The translations under genes were made by a program, and so were the position numbers. A stretch of 64,000 nt of DNA from JBKBUF01 sp046290815 (GTDB lineage: Bacteria > Bacteroidota > Bacteroidia > Cytophagales > Cytophagaceae): assembly GCA_046290815.1 (NCBI GenBank), contig JBKBUF010000014.1, positions 1 through 64,000 of the forward strand. Reading direction: 5' to 3'. Within the stretch, counting starts at the first letter, position 1. Each line of letters opens with the position of its first letter. Below, piece by piece: positions 63,291 through 64,000 of this stretch. The notes beneath the pieces were generated by a model. It was not told where the DNA came from, did no database searches, and saw only the letters and a list, made by a program, of their open reading frames with translations.

Positions 63291-64000
63291 TAATAAATGT
63301 AGTAGGACTGACGTACTCGCTTATAGGGGAGCATACGCCATTTTTATCTTCATGGATAAAAAATAGAAATCTTCATTTTATTAAACCGGCGTTTCCCGCT
63401 GTTACCTGTACTGCACAGGCTAATTACCTTACAGGAAAAAAACCTTCTTCACATGGTATTGTCGGCAATGGATGGTACTTTAAGGATGAATGTGAAGTGA
63501 AATTCTGGAAGCAATCCAATAAGCTGGTTCAGCAACCTAAAATCTGGGATGTAGCCAAATGCCTTAATCCTGAATTTACCTGTGCCAACCTTTTTTGGTG
63601 GTACAACATGTACTCAGGAGTGGATTATTCTGTAACCCCTCGTCCTCAGTATTTGTCTAATGGCATCAAACTGCCGGATTGTTATACATACCCCGACAAC
63701 CTTCGTGAGGAATTACAGGCTGAGCTGGGAACATTCCCTTTATTCCAATTTTGGGGACCTGCTACATCCATCAAATCAAGTCAATGGATAGCTGAATCTG
63801 CTATGATAGTGGATGAAAAATATGATCCTACACTTTCTCTTATTTATCTTCCTCATCTTGATTATTCTCTGCAGAAATATGGCACTCAGGATACCAGAGT
63901 ATTCAATGATCTTAGAGAAATTGACAAAGTTTGTGAAGGTCTTGTAAATTACTTCAATAGCAGAGCTGATAAAATTGTGATTTTGTCTGAATATGGAATA
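63275..64000 (+). CDS. eboF: Type I phosphodiesterase/nucleotide pyrophosphatase-like protein EboF (partial, runs off window)
   Basis: The frame opens at ATG 63275 and stays open to the last base (242 codons). It belongs to the alkaline-phosphatase superfamily: FPAVTCTAQANYLTGKKPS has the nucleophilic Thr (in VTCTAQ), followed by SHGIVGNGWY and the metal-ligand region LPHLDYSLQKYG. It completes the eboA-F gene order. It overlaps eboE by 16 bp. The C-terminal part, including the last metal ligands, is outside the window. Confidence 0.88.
   Translation, partial: MDKTVVINVVGLTYSLIGEHTPFLSSWIKNRNLHFIKPAFPAVTCTAQANYLTGKKPSSHGIVGNGWYFKDECEVKFWKQSNKLVQQPKIWDVAKCLNPEFTCANLFWWYNMYSGVDYSVTPRPQYLSNGIKLPDCYTYPDNLREELQAELGTFPLFQFWGPATSIKSSQWIAESAMIVDEKYDPTLSLIYLPHLDYSLQKYGTQDTRVFNDLREIDKVCEGLVNYFNSRADKIVILSEYGI

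Overview
The window comes from an AT-rich chromosome of a Bacteroidota bacterium, most likely an aerobic or microaerobic cellulose-degrading member of the Cytophagales (Sporocytophaga/Cytophaga-like). This is inferred from five things: several very large secreted proteins ending in type IX secretion (T9SS) sorting domains, a PorP/SprF-family protein, two GH9 cellulases of different architecture, a Bacteroidota-type cbb3 oxidase cluster with a fused ccoN-ccoO, and promoters of the TTG/TAnnTTTG type. I saw no rRNA, tRNA, CRISPR array or prophage. The only mobile-element trace is the terminus of an IS21-like element at the extreme left edge, which has cut off a small membrane-protein gene.

Layout. 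1-2.5 kb: IS end and small membrane/secreted hypotheticals. 2.6-7.8 kb: a 1704-residue FG-GAP/beta-helix T9SS surface protein. 8.1-10.1 kb: MazG-like, DinB-like and Gfo/Idh/MocA genes. 10.2-13.2 kb: first GH9 cellulase. 13.4-17.3 kb: Dps, a tandem universal stress protein (USP), DUF2490, bestrophin and beta-carbonic anhydrase. 17.3-22.1 kb: MATE exporter, sodium:solute symporter, YdjM-like membrane protein and CFA-synthase-like methyltransferase. 22.1-28.2 kb: two small secreted proteins (one frameshifted at an A9 tract), PorP/SprF and a 1006-residue T9SS protein. 28.4-34.1 kb: exported WD40-caspase, a second USP and a cation/proton antiporter. 34.1-36.3 kb: a UmuD-like protein lacking its catalytic serine, divergent from a DnaQ-UvrC fusion nuclease, and a small lipoprotein. 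36.4-44.3 kb: propeller-type sensor kinase, second GH9 cellulase, and a 7TM receptor fused to a transposase-type zinc ribbon. 44.6-48.3 kb: purple acid phosphatase, an alpha-glucan phosphorylase homologue lacking its PLP lysine, and DUF2267. 48.4-56.8 kb: complete cbb3 oxidase and assembly cluster (ccoI-ccoS-ccoNO-ccoQ-ccoP-ccoG-ccoH-safE), including ccoS, only 51 residues long. 56.8-64 kb: DUF72, TMEM220-like, and an ebo metabolite-traffic cluster eboA-F, with eboF cut by the window end.

How the parts connect. The clearest regulatory signal is a set of four FNR/CRP-type palindromes (TTGAT-N4-ATCAA or close variants). They lie before ccoI, before ccoS, before the DUF2267 gene and before the tandem USP gene. 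Each is centred 55-56 bp upstream of a TAnnTTTG-like -7 element. This geometry suggests a low-oxygen regulon with class-I-type activation.

The second unusual theme is a family of tandem octamers (consensus CNYTAACA, or its complement) that abuts or contains stop codons at several gene ends and often folds as long inverted repeats. The candidates for little-described biology are the 7TM-receptor/transposase-zinc-ribbon fusion, the PLP-lysine-less phosphorylase, the serine-less UmuD homologue, the exported WD40-caspase linked to a USP, the poly-A frameshift, and a possible 48-codon gene with its own terminator at 44.4-44.65 kb.
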